From NCBI GenBank assembly GCA_028875655.1, contig JAPPCX010000116.1, positions 1 to 64,000 on the forward strand: 64,000 nt of DNA, read 5' to 3'. This stretch comes from Chloroflexota bacterium (GTDB lineage: Bacteria > Chloroflexota > Dehalococcoidia > Lucifugimonadales > UBA3495). Below are positions 24,411-33,455 of this stretch, piece by piece. The notes under the pieces are model-generated. The model did not search any database, was not told where the DNA came from, and worked only from the letters and a program-made list of their open reading frames with translations. Each line of letters begins with the position of its first letter. Within the stretch, counting starts at the first letter, position 1. The position numbers and the translations under genes were made by a program.

Positions 24411-26216
24411 ATGGTTGCCGAATCAATTCAACAAACGGACCGCAACGCCGCCGGAACGGGTTTTATGCTTACGGCGGTAGCTTCGTACTCGCTGATTCCC
24501 TTATTGGTTGCCAACGGCAGCGGATCAAATAATCCTTTCTTGTTCGGCGCGGGAATGGGATTGGGCAGCACGATAGGGCAAGCCTTGTTTCTTGCCGCCT
24601 TCTTCAGAGAATCTTTGTTCGGTAGAACTGTCCTATCCATTATCTTTCGACGCTTGCTGACCTGGACGATGCTGTTCGTAATCGTCACACAATTGGACTA
24701 TGGATTATTTGCCCTGTCCACTCGCTTCATAGATGTTTCCGTTGCGGCTATTTTATTTGAAACTTGGCCCATATTCTTGATAATGCTGACTGCATTCCTA
24801 TTCAGAGGGGCAAACCGGTATCGCAAAATAACACCAGATGTCGTGTTGCTACTGGTGATAGGGTTCTTAGGATTCTGGTTCGTAGCGTCCAGCCAGACCG
24901 GGGGTTTCGGAAATTGGGGCGATTCCAGAGTTGCGAGCACGCTGATTGGTATTTTTGTCGTTGTCTTAGCTATTGCGGCGACTTCCCTTGCTGCATTCGC
25001 GTTCAGATGGGGCGTAGATTTGGTTCGGCTACTACCCGAAGAAGTGACTAGAGACAAGAATCCCGACTTAGTCGAAATTTGCTGCATTATCACTGCCACG
25101 TGCATCGGAAATTTCATCGGAGGGGGAATAAAGGGTCTTATTGGGCTTGCAAGCGGTGAATCGATTTCTACTGAGGCAATTGCCATAGCCGTACTCTGCG
25201 GTGTCTTTGGTCACGCATTGGGGAACGTCGCTTGGCGAACTGCGAACGTAATGACCAACAACTTGGGTATAAATGCTATATCGTATGGCACTCCGATTTT
25301 CAGTTTGTTCTGGCTCTTCCTATTTGCGGAAGTAGATATCTCACGGGTCGATTACCTGATTATCGGTACCGCAGCTATCATCTCGGCCAACCTCCTCATC
25401 AACTTCGAGGCCGAGGTACGTTTCGGCTTTAAAGCGCTCATCCTGGCCTTATGGGGATGTGGCGCTTTCGTTTATCTGCGCGATGACTTTCTGCACCTGC
25501 TTCCCTTCGACGGATGGCTGTGGCCCCGTGAAACTTACCTGGGCGCGCTGGGGTTGTCGGCCACGGTATTCATCCTGCTGCTCACCTTCCGAGTGGCCCG
25601 CCTCGGCCCACGCACTCAAGGCGAGGACAATCGAATCTTCGCCCTGCACCGCAATTTGGAGATGCTGGCCCGCCGCAACCTGATTGACGGCAGCGTCAGC
25701 GAGCACATCCGCGGCATCGACAGCGCCCACAATCCCGAGGAACTCCGGGCCGCCTATACCCAGGCCAAGCTCTGCTTTGCCCAGGCTGCCGCCGTTGACC
25801 ATCCGCCCGCCGAGCGCAAGCTCCTGGCCGACGCCGAGGCCCAGCTGAATATGGTCACTCATTCCCGCCAGCAGGGCGTGGACTTCGGCGAGCTGTTTTC
25901 GCTGATCATCTTCGGCGGCAGCACCATAGCCCTGGCCATGCTGTCCCGTCCCGCCGTGGACGGATGGGTGGCGTTCCTCTATGAGGTGTTCAGCGTGTTA
26001 TTCTCGGCGGTGGCAGTATTCCTCATTGTCAACGTGTGGGATTTGCACCGGGAGCGCGCCGACCTGGTGCTCGCCAACCGCGACAACAGCCGGGAATATG
26101 GCGTCATCTTCCGGGACCCCAAGAATCGCCGCTTCGAGCAGAGCGTATCGGTGGTGATTGGATTGCTGATCATCCTGGCCTACGCCGGGCTGCTCTGGAA
26201 CAAGTGGCTGGGCTGA
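24411..26216 (+). CDS. large multi-pass membrane protein, EamA-like N-terminus (paralogue A)
   Basis: The 601-residue protein has about ten hydrophobic spans in residues 20-340, resembling a drug/metabolite (EamA) transporter. A second module follows: two more spans, a soluble helical segment (about 420-500) with conserved HSRQQGVDFGELF, then two or three spans around NVWDLHRERA and a final VIFRDPKNRRFEQ plus C-terminal span. The next gene encodes a full-length paralogue. No catalytic motif is recognised; transport or sensing is inference only. The first ~970 bp are visibly AT-richer than the remainder, which matches local composition. A leaderless start at 24411 is assumed. Confidence 0.75.
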   Translation: MVAESIQQTDRNAAGTGFMLTAVASYSLIPLLVANGSGSNNPFLFGAGMGLGSTIGQALFLAAFFRESLFGRTVLSIIFRRLLTWTMLFVIVTQLDYGLFALSTRFIDVSVAAILFETWPIFLIMLTAFLFRGANRYRKITPDVVLLLVIGFLGFWFVASSQTGGFGNWGDSRVASTLIGIFVVVLAIAATSLAAFAFRWGVDLVRLLPEEVTRDKNPDLVEICCIITATCIGNFIGGGIKGLIGLASGESISTEAIAIAVLCGVFGHALGNVAWRTANVMTNNLGINAISYGTPIFSLFWLFLFAEVDISRVDYLIIGTAAIISANLLINFEAEVRFGFKALILALWGCGAFVYLRDDFLHLLPFDGWLWPRETYLGALGLSATVFILLLTFRVARLGPRTQGEDNRIFALHRNLEMLARRNLIDGSVSEHIRGIDSAHNPEELRAAYTQAKLCFAQAAAVDHPPAERKLLADAEAQLNMVTHSRQQGVDFGELFSLIIFGGSTIALAMLSRPAVDGWVAFLYEVFSVLFSAVAVFLIVNVWDLHRERADLVLANRDNSREYGVIFRDPKNRRFEQSVSVVIGLLIILAYAGLLWNKWLG

Positions 26217-26232
26217 ACCGGGAGCTGCTCAA

Positions 26233-28056
26233 ATGAGAAACGCGCCCACGGCGGTAGCGCAACGCATCTACGATTCCTCCCTCGGCCGTGTCGCCAACGC
26301 CTACATGCTGGCGGCCGTGGTGATGTTTTCCGCCCTGCCTCTAATTATATCCTGGGGCGACGGCGGAAGAACACCCTTTCTGTTCAACGCCGCAATGAGC
26401 GCGGGGGTCGTGCTCGGCTGCCTGGTGTTTATGGCTCTCCGGTATCCTGCGCTGGTGTTCAACGCCGCCAGCCTGCGCCTGATCGCTATTCAGGCCATCG
26501 ACTCCAGGATCCTCCTCTCCATCGCCGCCAACTTCAACTTCGCCTTCCTGGCCTGGTCCAGCCGCTTTGTGGACGTGTCGATCAGCGCCATTCTGTTCGG
26601 CACCTGGCCCATATTTATCGTCATTATCCACGACCGGTTGTACCAGCACCGGGACCGATACCACCGCCTTTCCCCGCAAATCTTGTTGCTGCTGGCCCTC
26701 GGCCTGGTTGGCTTCGCATTCATCATCGTGGGTCAGGCCGGCGGCTTCGACAACGTTGAGACCGCCGGCCTGGCTGAGGTGGTCATTGGCGTCGTCCTGG
26801 CGGTGCTGGGCGCGATTGCAACTGCCTGCAATGCGTTCGGTTTCCACTGGGGCACTGACCTGGCCGATGACTTTCCCGGCGAAACCACGCAGGGCATCAG
26901 CCATGAATCCCTGGAGTTCTTCGGCCTGCTGGTTGCCTTCCTCATTGCCAACGCCGTCTCCGGCCTTTTGAACACCTTCGCCGGCATCAGCAGCGGCGAG
27001 GTGATGGACTCCAGGTCGCTCCTGATTGCAGTGGTCGTTGGCGGAGGCGCCAGCGCTATTGCAAACGCGGCCTGGCGAAAAGCCAACCTCGGCGCCCATC
27101 ACGCCGGCGTCAACGCCCTGGCTTTTGCCGCCCCCGTATTCAGCCTGGCGTGGCTTTTCTTCCTTGCCCAGGCGCAGCCGCAGAACTGGGACTACCTCAT
27201 TATCGGCATTATGGGCATCGTCATCGTCAACCTGCTCATCAACTCCGAGGCGGACATCCGGTTCGACTACAAGGCCTTGATGCTGGCGCTGTGGGTCTTT
27301 GGCGCTTTCGTATATTTGCGCGATGACGTATTGCGGTATCTGCCCTTTGGCGAATGGCATTGGCCCGGGGAAACTTACTTCGGCGCATTGGGACTGTCTG
27401 CTACCGTGTTTACGCTGCTACGGTCTTTCCGGGTAGCTCGCTTGTCCACCCAAACTCAGGACGAAGACAACCGGGTGTACACCCTGTTCCAGAATCTCGA
27501 CCTGCTGGCCCGAAGCAACGTGGTTGATCCGGTCGTCCGGCAATACGTCATCGATATCGACAAGGCGGTTACCCCGGAAGACCTGCAAACTGCCTACCTC
27601 AATACCAAGGGGTGCCTGGACCGCGCTGAAGCCGCCAACCCTGATCCTGGTGACCAAGCCCAACTCGCCGAGGCCGAAACCCTGCTCAACGTCATAGTTC
27701 ACTCCCGGCAGCAAGGCATCGACTTCGGCGAACTCTTCGCCCTGATCATCTTCGGCAGCATCACCGTGTTCCTCGGCTTGGTCTCCCGTCCGGGCGTAGC
27801 GGGCTGGATCGGATTCCTGGTTGAAATGCTGGTCGTACTATTCTCCGCGGTCATCGTCTTCCTCATTGTCAACGTATGGGACCTGCACCGCGAGCGGGCC
27901 GGCGAAATACTGGAGGAGAGCGAGGAGTACCAGGGCTACGGTGTAGTCTTCCGCGACGCCGTGAATCGCCGTTTCGAGCAGACCACGTCGATCGTCATCG
28001 GGCTGATGGTTACCATCTCCTTCGCCGCTTTGCTGTGGCAGAAGTGGCTGTCCTGA
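26233..28056 (+). CDS. large multi-pass membrane protein (paralogue B)
   Basis: This 607-residue protein parallels the preceding gene along its whole length. The C-terminal half is most alike (GAFVYLRDD, YFGALGLSATVF, HSRQQGIDFGELFALIIFG, NVWDLHRERA, FRDAVNRRFEQ). The N-terminal module again looks like an EamA/DMT carrier (FLFNAAMSAGVVLGCLVFM, LFGTWPIFIVIIHD, VNLLINSEADIRF). The start has GGGAG 10 nt upstream and lies 16 bp after the stop of paralogue A, so the two are co-transcribed. They may form a heteromeric complex. Composition is uniform and GC-rich, unlike the 5' half of paralogue A. Confidence 0.78.
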   Translation: MRNAPTAVAQRIYDSSLGRVANAYMLAAVVMFSALPLIISWGDGGRTPFLFNAAMSAGVVLGCLVFMALRYPALVFNAASLRLIAIQAIDSRILLSIAANFNFAFLAWSSRFVDVSISAILFGTWPIFIVIIHDRLYQHRDRYHRLSPQILLLLALGLVGFAFIIVGQAGGFDNVETAGLAEVVIGVVLAVLGAIATACNAFGFHWGTDLADDFPGETTQGISHESLEFFGLLVAFLIANAVSGLLNTFAGISSGEVMDSRSLLIAVVVGGGASAIANAAWRKANLGAHHAGVNALAFAAPVFSLAWLFFLAQAQPQNWDYLIIGIMGIVIVNLLINSEADIRFDYKALMLALWVFGAFVYLRDDVLRYLPFGEWHWPGETYFGALGLSATVFTLLRSFRVARLSTQTQDEDNRVYTLFQNLDLLARSNVVDPVVRQYVIDIDKAVTPEDLQTAYLNTKGCLDRAEAANPDPGDQAQLAEAETLLNVIVHSRQQGIDFGELFALIIFGSITVFLGLVSRPGVAGWIGFLVEMLVVLFSAVIVFLIVNVWDLHRERAGEILEESEEYQGYGVVFRDAVNRRFEQTTSIVIGLMVTISFAALLWQKWLS

Positions 28057-28065
28057 ACCCTATGC

Positions 28066-28071
28066 TAAAAT
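28066..28071 (+). promoter_or_regulatory. -10 element before the cysteine desulfurase gene
   Basis: TGCTAAAAT (28063-28071) is an extended -10 of the type seen repeatedly in this window, 25 bp before the ATG at 28097. No clear -35. Confidence 0.45.
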
Positions 28072-28096
28072 CACTGTGTAATCAGGTCAGATTGCC

Positions 28097-29293
28097 ATGA
28101 CCACGCAGAACCATATCTATTTTGACCATGCGGGCACCACGCCTATGGATGAGCGTGTGCTCGAAGCCATGCTGCCCTATTTCACCCGGCTGTACGGCAA
28201 CGCCTCCAGCGTACACACGGTGGGCCAGGAAGCCCGCTATGCCCTGGACTCCGCCCGGGAGCGAGTGGCCAAGGTGCTCAACTGCCGCAACCGCGAGGTC
28301 GTTTTCACCAGCGGCGGCACTGAGTCCGACAACTCGGCGATCCAGGGGGCGGCCTATGCTCTCGAAGAAACGGGCCGGCACGTAATTACCGCTGCCTCCG
28401 AACACCACGCGGTGCTCCATGCCTGCGAAGTGCTTGAAGACCGGGGCTGGGAAATTACCCGCCTGCCGGTGGACGACTACGGATTGGTGGACCCCCAGCG
28501 CGTCCGCAACGCCATCACCGAGCGCACCACCGTGGTTTCCATAATGTACGCCAACAACGAGATTGGCGCCATCAACCCCATCGCGGACATTTCGGCCGCG
28601 GTCAAGCAGCGCGCCGCGGAACTGCACCGCACCATCGTGATGCACACGGACGCGGTGCAGGGCGCGGGATTCCTGGACTTGGATGTGCGGCGCCTGGGCG
28701 TCGATATGATGAGCCTGTCCGCCCACAAGTTTTACGGGCCCAAGGGAGTCGGCGTTCTGTTCATCCGTCGCGGCGTCCCCTTTCTGCCGCTGATCACCGG
28801 AGGCGGTCAGGAGCGGGAGCGCCGTTCGGGAACCGAAAACGTCGCCGGCATCATGGGCCTTACTGCGGCTCTGGAGTTGGCCGACGCCCAGAGAGATGAG
28901 ATCAGCGCCCATTGCAGCAGACTGCGCGACCGCATCATCGACGAGATTTCGAGCCGTGTCCCGGACTGCGTCCTCAACGGCCATCCCACCGAAAGGCTGC
29001 CCAATAACGTCAACTTCTCCTTTGAGGGTGTGGAAGGAGAGCCGATCCTGCTCGGTCTGGATTTGCAGGGCATCGCCGCCAGCAGCGGCAGCGCGTGCAG
29101 CAGTGGCTCTCTGGAACCGTCCCACGTCCTGCTGGCCCTCGGCCAGACGGCAGATCTGGCCCGCGGGTCGCTGCGTATAACCCTGGGAAAACACAACACC
29201 GAAGCGGAGGTGGACCGATTGTTGTCCGTGCTCACCGGTCTGATCAGCGAATTGCGACAATTGCCTACGCTCTCGGGAGCCGCAGATGACTAG
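28097..29293 (+). CDS. cysteine desulfurase (NifS/IscS family)
   Basis: The 398-residue PLP enzyme takes sulfur from cysteine for Fe-S clusters or tRNA thiolation. Seen are [11 protein letters not shown] at the start, the [13 protein letters not shown] cofactor region, HTDAVQGAG, the PLP-binding Lys in [12 protein letters not shown] near residue 208, and the catalytic Cys in [17 protein letters not shown] near residue 330. The short loop around the Cys fits the NifS/IscS class I type. No iscU, mnmA or selenophosphate gene is adjacent. The stop codon overlaps the lipoprotein gene start by 8 bp. Confidence 0.92.
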   Translation: MTTQNHIYFDHAGTTPMDERVLEAMLPYFTRLYGNASSVHTVGQEARYALDSARERVAKVLNCRNREVVFTSGGTESDNSAIQGAAYALEETGRHVITAASEHHAVLHACEVLEDRGWEITRLPVDDYGLVDPQRVRNAITERTTVVSIMYANNEIGAINPIADISAAVKQRAAELHRTIVMHTDAVQGAGFLDLDVRRLGVDMMSLSAHKFYGPKGVGVLFIRRGVPFLPLITGGGQERERRSGTENVAGIMGLTAALELADAQRDEISAHCSRLRDRIIDEISSRVPDCVLNGHPTERLPNNVNFSFEGVEGEPILLGLDLQGIAASSGSACSSGSLEPSHVLLALGQTADLARGSLRITLGKHNTEAEVDRLLSVLTGLISELRQLPTLSGAADD

Positions 29294-29933
29294 CCGGAAC
29301 ACAGCCCTATGGCTGTTGGCCGCAGTCCTGGCAGTAGTCGTTATTGCCGGATCACTGGCCTGCTCGTCCCAGTCGCCAAACATCGGCCGGTATTACAAGG
29401 GCCGCGTCCTGCACGTCAGCATCGCCGACCTGGAGCGGACCGACGAGCTCCGCTGGACCACCTCCACCCGCGCGCCTCGGCAAGGCGCGACCGACGAGGA
29501 TTTCTATCGTCTCGTTCCGGAATCCGCCCAAAACGAACTCATCCTGCTGCGGGTCAAGGTAGAAAACCACACCGCGACCAACGCCATCGTCAACGTGAAC
29601 CACGAAGCCGCCCAACTGCGCGATTTCCTGCAAGGCCGCTATTTCCCGATTGACGTCGCTGAGAAAGCCCAGGAAGCCGGGGTGCCGGAAAGCTCCTCTG
29701 ACCGCTGCAACGTGCCGGTTAACCCGGATGATCACACGGCATGCGTCAAGTTCCTCTGGAATCCGCTCTACCCCGAACAGCAATCCGACGGCCAGGTCAA
29801 GTACGTTGAACGTGCCCAGGAACTGCCCAGAGGCACCGGGCTGGATGGCTGGATGGTGTTTGAAGTTCCCGAAGGAACGCAGATGCGCTCCTTCCGTTGG
29901 TCGGCCGGCGACACCGTAACCATCGACTTCTGA
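29286..29933 (+). CDS. predicted lipoprotein of unknown function
   Basis: The 215-residue protein begins with a type II signal peptide: a hydrophobic stretch then lipobox VIAGSLAC, with Cys at residue 26 as lipidation site. The mature part has [22 protein letters not shown] and ends with [27 protein letters not shown] (in part). That beta-rich pattern resembles DUF4352-type immunoglobulin-like lipoproteins. It should be anchored on the outer face of the cytoplasmic membrane. The ATG overlaps the cysteine desulfurase stop by 8 bp. Family assignment is tentative. Confidence 0.75.
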   Translation: MTSRNTALWLLAAVLAVVVIAGSLACSSQSPNIGRYYKGRVLHVSIADLERTDELRWTTSTRAPRQGATDEDFYRLVPESAQNELILLRVKVENHTATNAIVNVNHEAAQLRDFLQGRYFPIDVAEKAQEAGVPESSSDRCNVPVNPDDHTACVKFLWNPLYPEQQSDGQVKYVERAQELPRGTGLDGWMVFEVPEGTQMRSFRWSAGDTVTIDF

Positions 29934-29951
29934 AGCCTGGCCTACAGTTTC

Positions 29952-30542
29952 ATGCCCCCGCCACCTTTGGGCCGGCGCGTCTTTCACCTGGTTGCCGCCA
30001 CCGGCACTACTTTGTTGTCGCTGGCGATTCCCGAACACCCCTACATGTTCCTCATCGGATCTGGCGCGTTGCTTGCGCTGGCGATGGAAGTAAGCCGCTT
30101 GCGCTCCCCCCGGTTGAACGCCGTTTACATGGCCGTCTTCGGCCCTATCCTGAAGCAGTCGGAATCTGCTGAAATCACCGGCGCCACGTGGTTCCTGATC
30201 GCGGCTTTTTTCACCTTCTTCTTCTATGGGCCGGAAGTCGCGCTGCCAGCGCTGCTGTTTGTCGCTATTGGAGATCCGGCCGCCGCACTGGTTGGGTCGC
30301 ACTTCCCCGGCCCTCGCTTGTGGGGCAAATCTCCCAGTGGGATTGCGGCATTCATCGCGGCGGCCCTGGGGGTCTGGGCAATCGTCTGCGCTGCTGGCTA
30401 CGGGCAATGGTCGTGGGCGATAGTTACCGGGGCAGTCGTTGCAGCGGCTGTGGAGTTCACCCCGACACCCATCGACGACAACCTGACCGTTCCGCTGATC
30501 GGCGGCGCCGTGTTGACGGCTGCGTTGGCCGCCGGACTCTAG
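29952..30542 (+). CDS. dolichol kinase/phytol kinase/CTP-diacylglycerol kinase-like membrane protein
   Basis: The 196-residue protein has five or six membrane spans and the signature of the SEC59/DGK1/VTE5 family: EITGATWFLIAAFFTFFFYGPE (first part), FVAIGDPAAALVGSHFPGPRLWGKSPSG with the GDPAA and GKS nucleotide-binding positions, and the C-terminal VEFTPTPIDDNLTVPLIGG. Such enzymes phosphorylate polyprenols, phytol or diacylglycerol using CTP. The gene follows the lipoprotein by 18 bp and is convergent with the M20 amidohydrolases. The substrate is uncertain. Confidence 0.82.
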   Translation: MPPPPLGRRVFHLVAATGTTLLSLAIPEHPYMFLIGSGALLALAMEVSRLRSPRLNAVYMAVFGPILKQSESAEITGATWFLIAAFFTFFFYGPEVALPALLFVAIGDPAAALVGSHFPGPRLWGKSPSGIAAFIAAALGVWAIVCAAGYGQWSWAIVTGAVVAAAVEFTPTPIDDNLTVPLIGGAVLTAALAAGL

Positions 30543-30560
30543 GAAACTCCGCCAGGACAA

Positions 30561-31913
30561 CTACCCCTGGCCAGCTCCGTCGTACTCCAGCACCTCGGCG
30601 CGTTGCCGTTGGAAGTTGAGGTAGGCGGAGCGGGACATGGCCGGACGGAACGACGATACAACCTGCCGGGCTTTCGTCGCATTGTCCGCAAGCAGGTCGA
30701 TGACAGCCATCGCCATGAGTTTCGCCGGATTCACCACCGCCTGCCGGTAGTCGGTGATCAGATACTCGGAGCTGTGTCCGGGGCCTTCCGCGCCCGCCGT
30801 GTACGGATGGATGGATGGCAGGATGTGGCTCAGGTCGCCCATGTCAGTGGAGCCGCCCCGGTTGCGCGATGGAGGCATCACCAGCACCTTGTTCTCGTCA
30901 AACAGGCCCACCGCGTTCTGGCGAAAAATGTCCATGAGGTGCTGGTCGTGCCGCATGGGCAGATAGCCGGGGATGTTGGTGATGGACACCGACGCTCCCA
31001 CCGCCAGCGCGCCGGCCCGGAAGCACCGGTCCACGATGTCCGAATTACGCACCACGGCTTCCGGCGTCCCCGAGCGCACACGCCATTCCAGCCGCACGTC
31101 CGCCGGCACCGCGCTCACCGCCTCGCCGCCTTTGGTCATGATGCCGTGGATGCGCACCGTGTCCTGGTCCCGGTAAAGTTCCCGGTTTGAATTGATGGCT
31201 TGCAGCGCAAACGTCGCCGCGTTCAGGGCGTTCACGCCCAGATGCGGCGCAGCCCCGGCATGCGCTCCCCGGCCGGTGAACCGCACGTACTTCACCACGT
31301 GCCCGTTACTCGTGCCGCCCATGGCGAAAGAGTGCGCCCCCATGTCGCTGGCGGTGTGGCACATCATGGCGATGTCCACGTCGTCGAACTCACCCAGCTT
31401 GATCAGCTCCTGCTTGCCGCCCATGAACTCGATCTTGCCCGACTCCCGCAGCTCCAGGCGACGTTGCACTTCGATAAACTCTTCCGCAGGCACCGCAAAG
31501 GGAACGATTTCCCCGCTCAACTCGCTGAGCACTTCGGGCTGCATCAGGCCAGTGACCGCGCCCAGCATCATGCCGATCTGGCAATGATGACCGCAGGCAT
31601 GGGCCGCGTTGGTGTCACCGGCGGCGTGCGGATGTCCGTCCACGATCAGGCTGTCCAGCTCACCGATAACGGCGACTCGTGGCCCGTTGCCACCTCCGCC
31701 CTTCACCGACCCCTTCAACCCGGTCAGCGCCAACCCTGGCCGGAACTTGACCCCCAGCCTTGCGAACTGCTCGGCGACTACCCGCGCCGTGCGATATTCG
31801 CTGTACCCCGGCTCAGGGTGTTCCAGGATGTCGCGAGACACCGCGATCAACTCATCGCTGTGCCGGTCAATGGCGGCGCAGGCCGCCTGTTTCAGTTCTT
31901 CGCGCGTTGCCAT
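30561..31913 (-). CDS. M20 family amidohydrolase (AbgB/p-aminobenzoyl-glutamate hydrolase-like), copy 1
   Basis: The 450-residue zinc hydrolase has GELDSLIVDGHPHA (metal ligands), NAAHACGHHCQIGMMLGA (zinc His/Cys pair region), PAEEFIEVQRR (catalytic Glu pair), the dimerisation-domain RFTGRGAHAGAAPHLGVNALNAA (first part) and the final GPGHSSEY with a metal His. It is the AbgB-type branch that removes acyl or glutamyl groups. ATG at 31913 has GAGGT upstream and is preferred to a codon 9 bp earlier. A paralogue lies immediately upstream on the same strand, separated by a palindromic repeat. Confidence 0.87.
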   Translation of the reverse strand: MATREELKQAACAAIDRHSDELIAVSRDILEHPEPGYSEYRTARVVAEQFARLGVKFRPGLALTGLKGSVKGGGGNGPRVAVIGELDSLIVDGHPHAAGDTNAAHACGHHCQIGMMLGAVTGLMQPEVLSELSGEIVPFAVPAEEFIEVQRRLELRESGKIEFMGGKQELIKLGEFDDVDIAMMCHTASDMGAHSFAMGGTSNGHVVKYVRFTGRGAHAGAAPHLGVNALNAATFALQAINSNRELYRDQDTVRIHGIMTKGGEAVSAVPADVRLEWRVRSGTPEAVVRNSDIVDRCFRAGALAVGASVSITNIPGYLPMRHDQHLMDIFRQNAVGLFDENKVLVMPPSRNRGGSTDMGDLSHILPSIHPYTAGAEGPGHSSEYLITDYRQAVVNPAKLMAMAVIDLLADNATKARQVVSSFRPAMSRSAYLNFQRQRAEVLEYDGAGQG

Positions 31914-31976
31914 AGACCTCACACCGTCATTACCATGAACATTTACGAACCGTGATTTGAACCTCTGTCAACCGTC

Positions 31977-31996
31977 ATTCCCGCGAAAGCGGGAAT
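31977..31996. repeat. ATTCCC-N8-GGGAAT palindrome between the two M20 amidohydrolase genes
   Basis: ATTCCCGCGAAAGCGGGAAT, preceded by half-sites ACCGTCATTACC (31923-) and CCGTCATTCCC. It occupies the 107-bp interval between the tandem paralogues. Confidence 0.9.
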
Positions 31997-32020
31997 CCGG
32001 TTCTCCTTGCAAAGAGAATC

Positions 32021-33352
32021 CTATACCTCCGTGTACGATTCCTCCGACGCCAGCGTGCGCATGAAGTTCACATACTCCCGCGAGGTCATTTCCGGCCTGT
32101 GGTTGGCCACGACGCTGTTGGCTTCCGCCGCCCCGTCGGCCATCAGGTCGATCACGGTTGCGGTCATGGCCTTCGCGCCCGTTATCACCGCCAGCTGGTA
32201 GTCCTGGATGACATAGTCTGCGCCGTGTCCGATGCCGGTGGCTCCACCTACGTAGGGGTGAAGCACCGGCATGATGGCGCTGATGTCGCCCATGTCCGTG
32301 CTGCCCGTGCGGTGCGGGTTCCAGCCCACGTTGTCGGAACCCACGAGAGTCTCGGCATTGGCCCGGAAAATCTCCTGCATCCGGCTGTTCTGCAGCATCG
32401 GCAGGTAGCCGGGAATCGTCTGGATGTTCACCGTCGCGCCCACCGCCATCGCGCCGGCGCGCAATGCTCGGTCAACCTTCCGGTTGGCGTCCATGATGGC
32501 GTCCAGCGTTTTGCCGCGCACGAACGTCTCCATGCGCACGTCGGCCGGCACCGCCGACACTGCTTCTCCGCCCTTGGTGATGATGGGATGCACGCGCACC
32601 GTGTCGGTGTCCAGGAAGGTTTCCCGGTTGAAGTGGATGGCCGACATTGCCAGCGTGGCAGCGTTCAGCGCGTTGATGCCCAGGTGGGGCGAGCCGCCGG
32701 CGTGGGCGCCCTTACCGACGAACTGGATCTTCTTCGCCACCGTCCCGTTGTTGGTGCCAGTGGTCGCCAGTTGTTTTTCAATAGGCGTGCTGGTGGTGTG
32801 CATCATCATCGACAAGTGCACGTCGTCCAACTCGCCCAGCCGGATGAACTCCGGCTTGCCGCCCAGGAACTCAATCTTGCCTTCCCGGCGCAGGCTGTCG
32901 CGGTACTCGATCTCGATATACTCTTCGGCCGGCACGGCAATGGGAACGATGCGCCCGCTGAGGTGAGGCAGCACGTCCTCCTGCATCAACGCCATCGTGG
33001 ACCCCAGCATCATGGCAATCTGGCAGTGATGGCCGCAGGCGTGGGCTGCGCCGGTTTCGGCGTTCGCGTGGGGGTGTTCGTTGACGATCAGGCTGTCCAA
33101 CTCGCCCAGGATCGCCATGGTCGGCCCTTCGCTGCCGCCAATGATCTCTCCCCGCAGTCCGGTAACACCCAGGCCGCTGCGGAAGGGAACGCCCATTTCG
33201 CCGAACATGTCGCCGACCAGCGCGGCCGTCTTGAACTCGCGGAATCCGGGTTCTGGGTTAGCCAGAATCTGCTGGGAAATCCGCACCAACTCATCCGCGC
33301 GCCGGTCAATCTCGGCAAACGCCCGATCCTTCAATTCCGCTTTGCTGGGCAT
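32021..33352 (-). CDS. M20 family amidohydrolase, copy 2
   Basis: The 443-residue protein has the same motif set as its neighbour: GELDSLIVNEHPHA, GAAHACGHHCQIAMMLGS, PAEEYIEIEYRD, QFVGKGAHAGGSPHLGINALNAA (first part) and GIGHGADYV. The two are clearly paralogous through the whole length but well diverged, so the tandem duplication is old. Related enzymes act on N-acyl amino acids, p-aminobenzoyl-glutamate or other amides. Upstream 33353-33455 contains no gene; nothing beyond short AT-rich stretches is seen there. Confidence 0.87.
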   Translation of the reverse strand: MPSKAELKDRAFAEIDRRADELVRISQQILANPEPGFREFKTAALVGDMFGEMGVPFRSGLGVTGLRGEIIGGSEGPTMAILGELDSLIVNEHPHANAETGAAHACGHHCQIAMMLGSTMALMQEDVLPHLSGRIVPIAVPAEEYIEIEYRDSLRREGKIEFLGGKPEFIRLGELDDVHLSMMMHTTSTPIEKQLATTGTNNGTVAKKIQFVGKGAHAGGSPHLGINALNAATLAMSAIHFNRETFLDTDTVRVHPIITKGGEAVSAVPADVRMETFVRGKTLDAIMDANRKVDRALRAGAMAVGATVNIQTIPGYLPMLQNSRMQEIFRANAETLVGSDNVGWNPHRTGSTDMGDISAIMPVLHPYVGGATGIGHGADYVIQDYQLAVITGAKAMTATVIDLMADGAAEANSVVANHRPEMTSREYVNFMRTLASEESYTEV

Positions 33353-33455
33353 GACCCGCCCCTCCGAAATGGCAATCTGCGCAGCGACACGCGCCGGCCC
33401 GCCGATACTAACATAACGCGCAAAGTCTGCCTATCGCGGGGATGGGTAGGAAATT

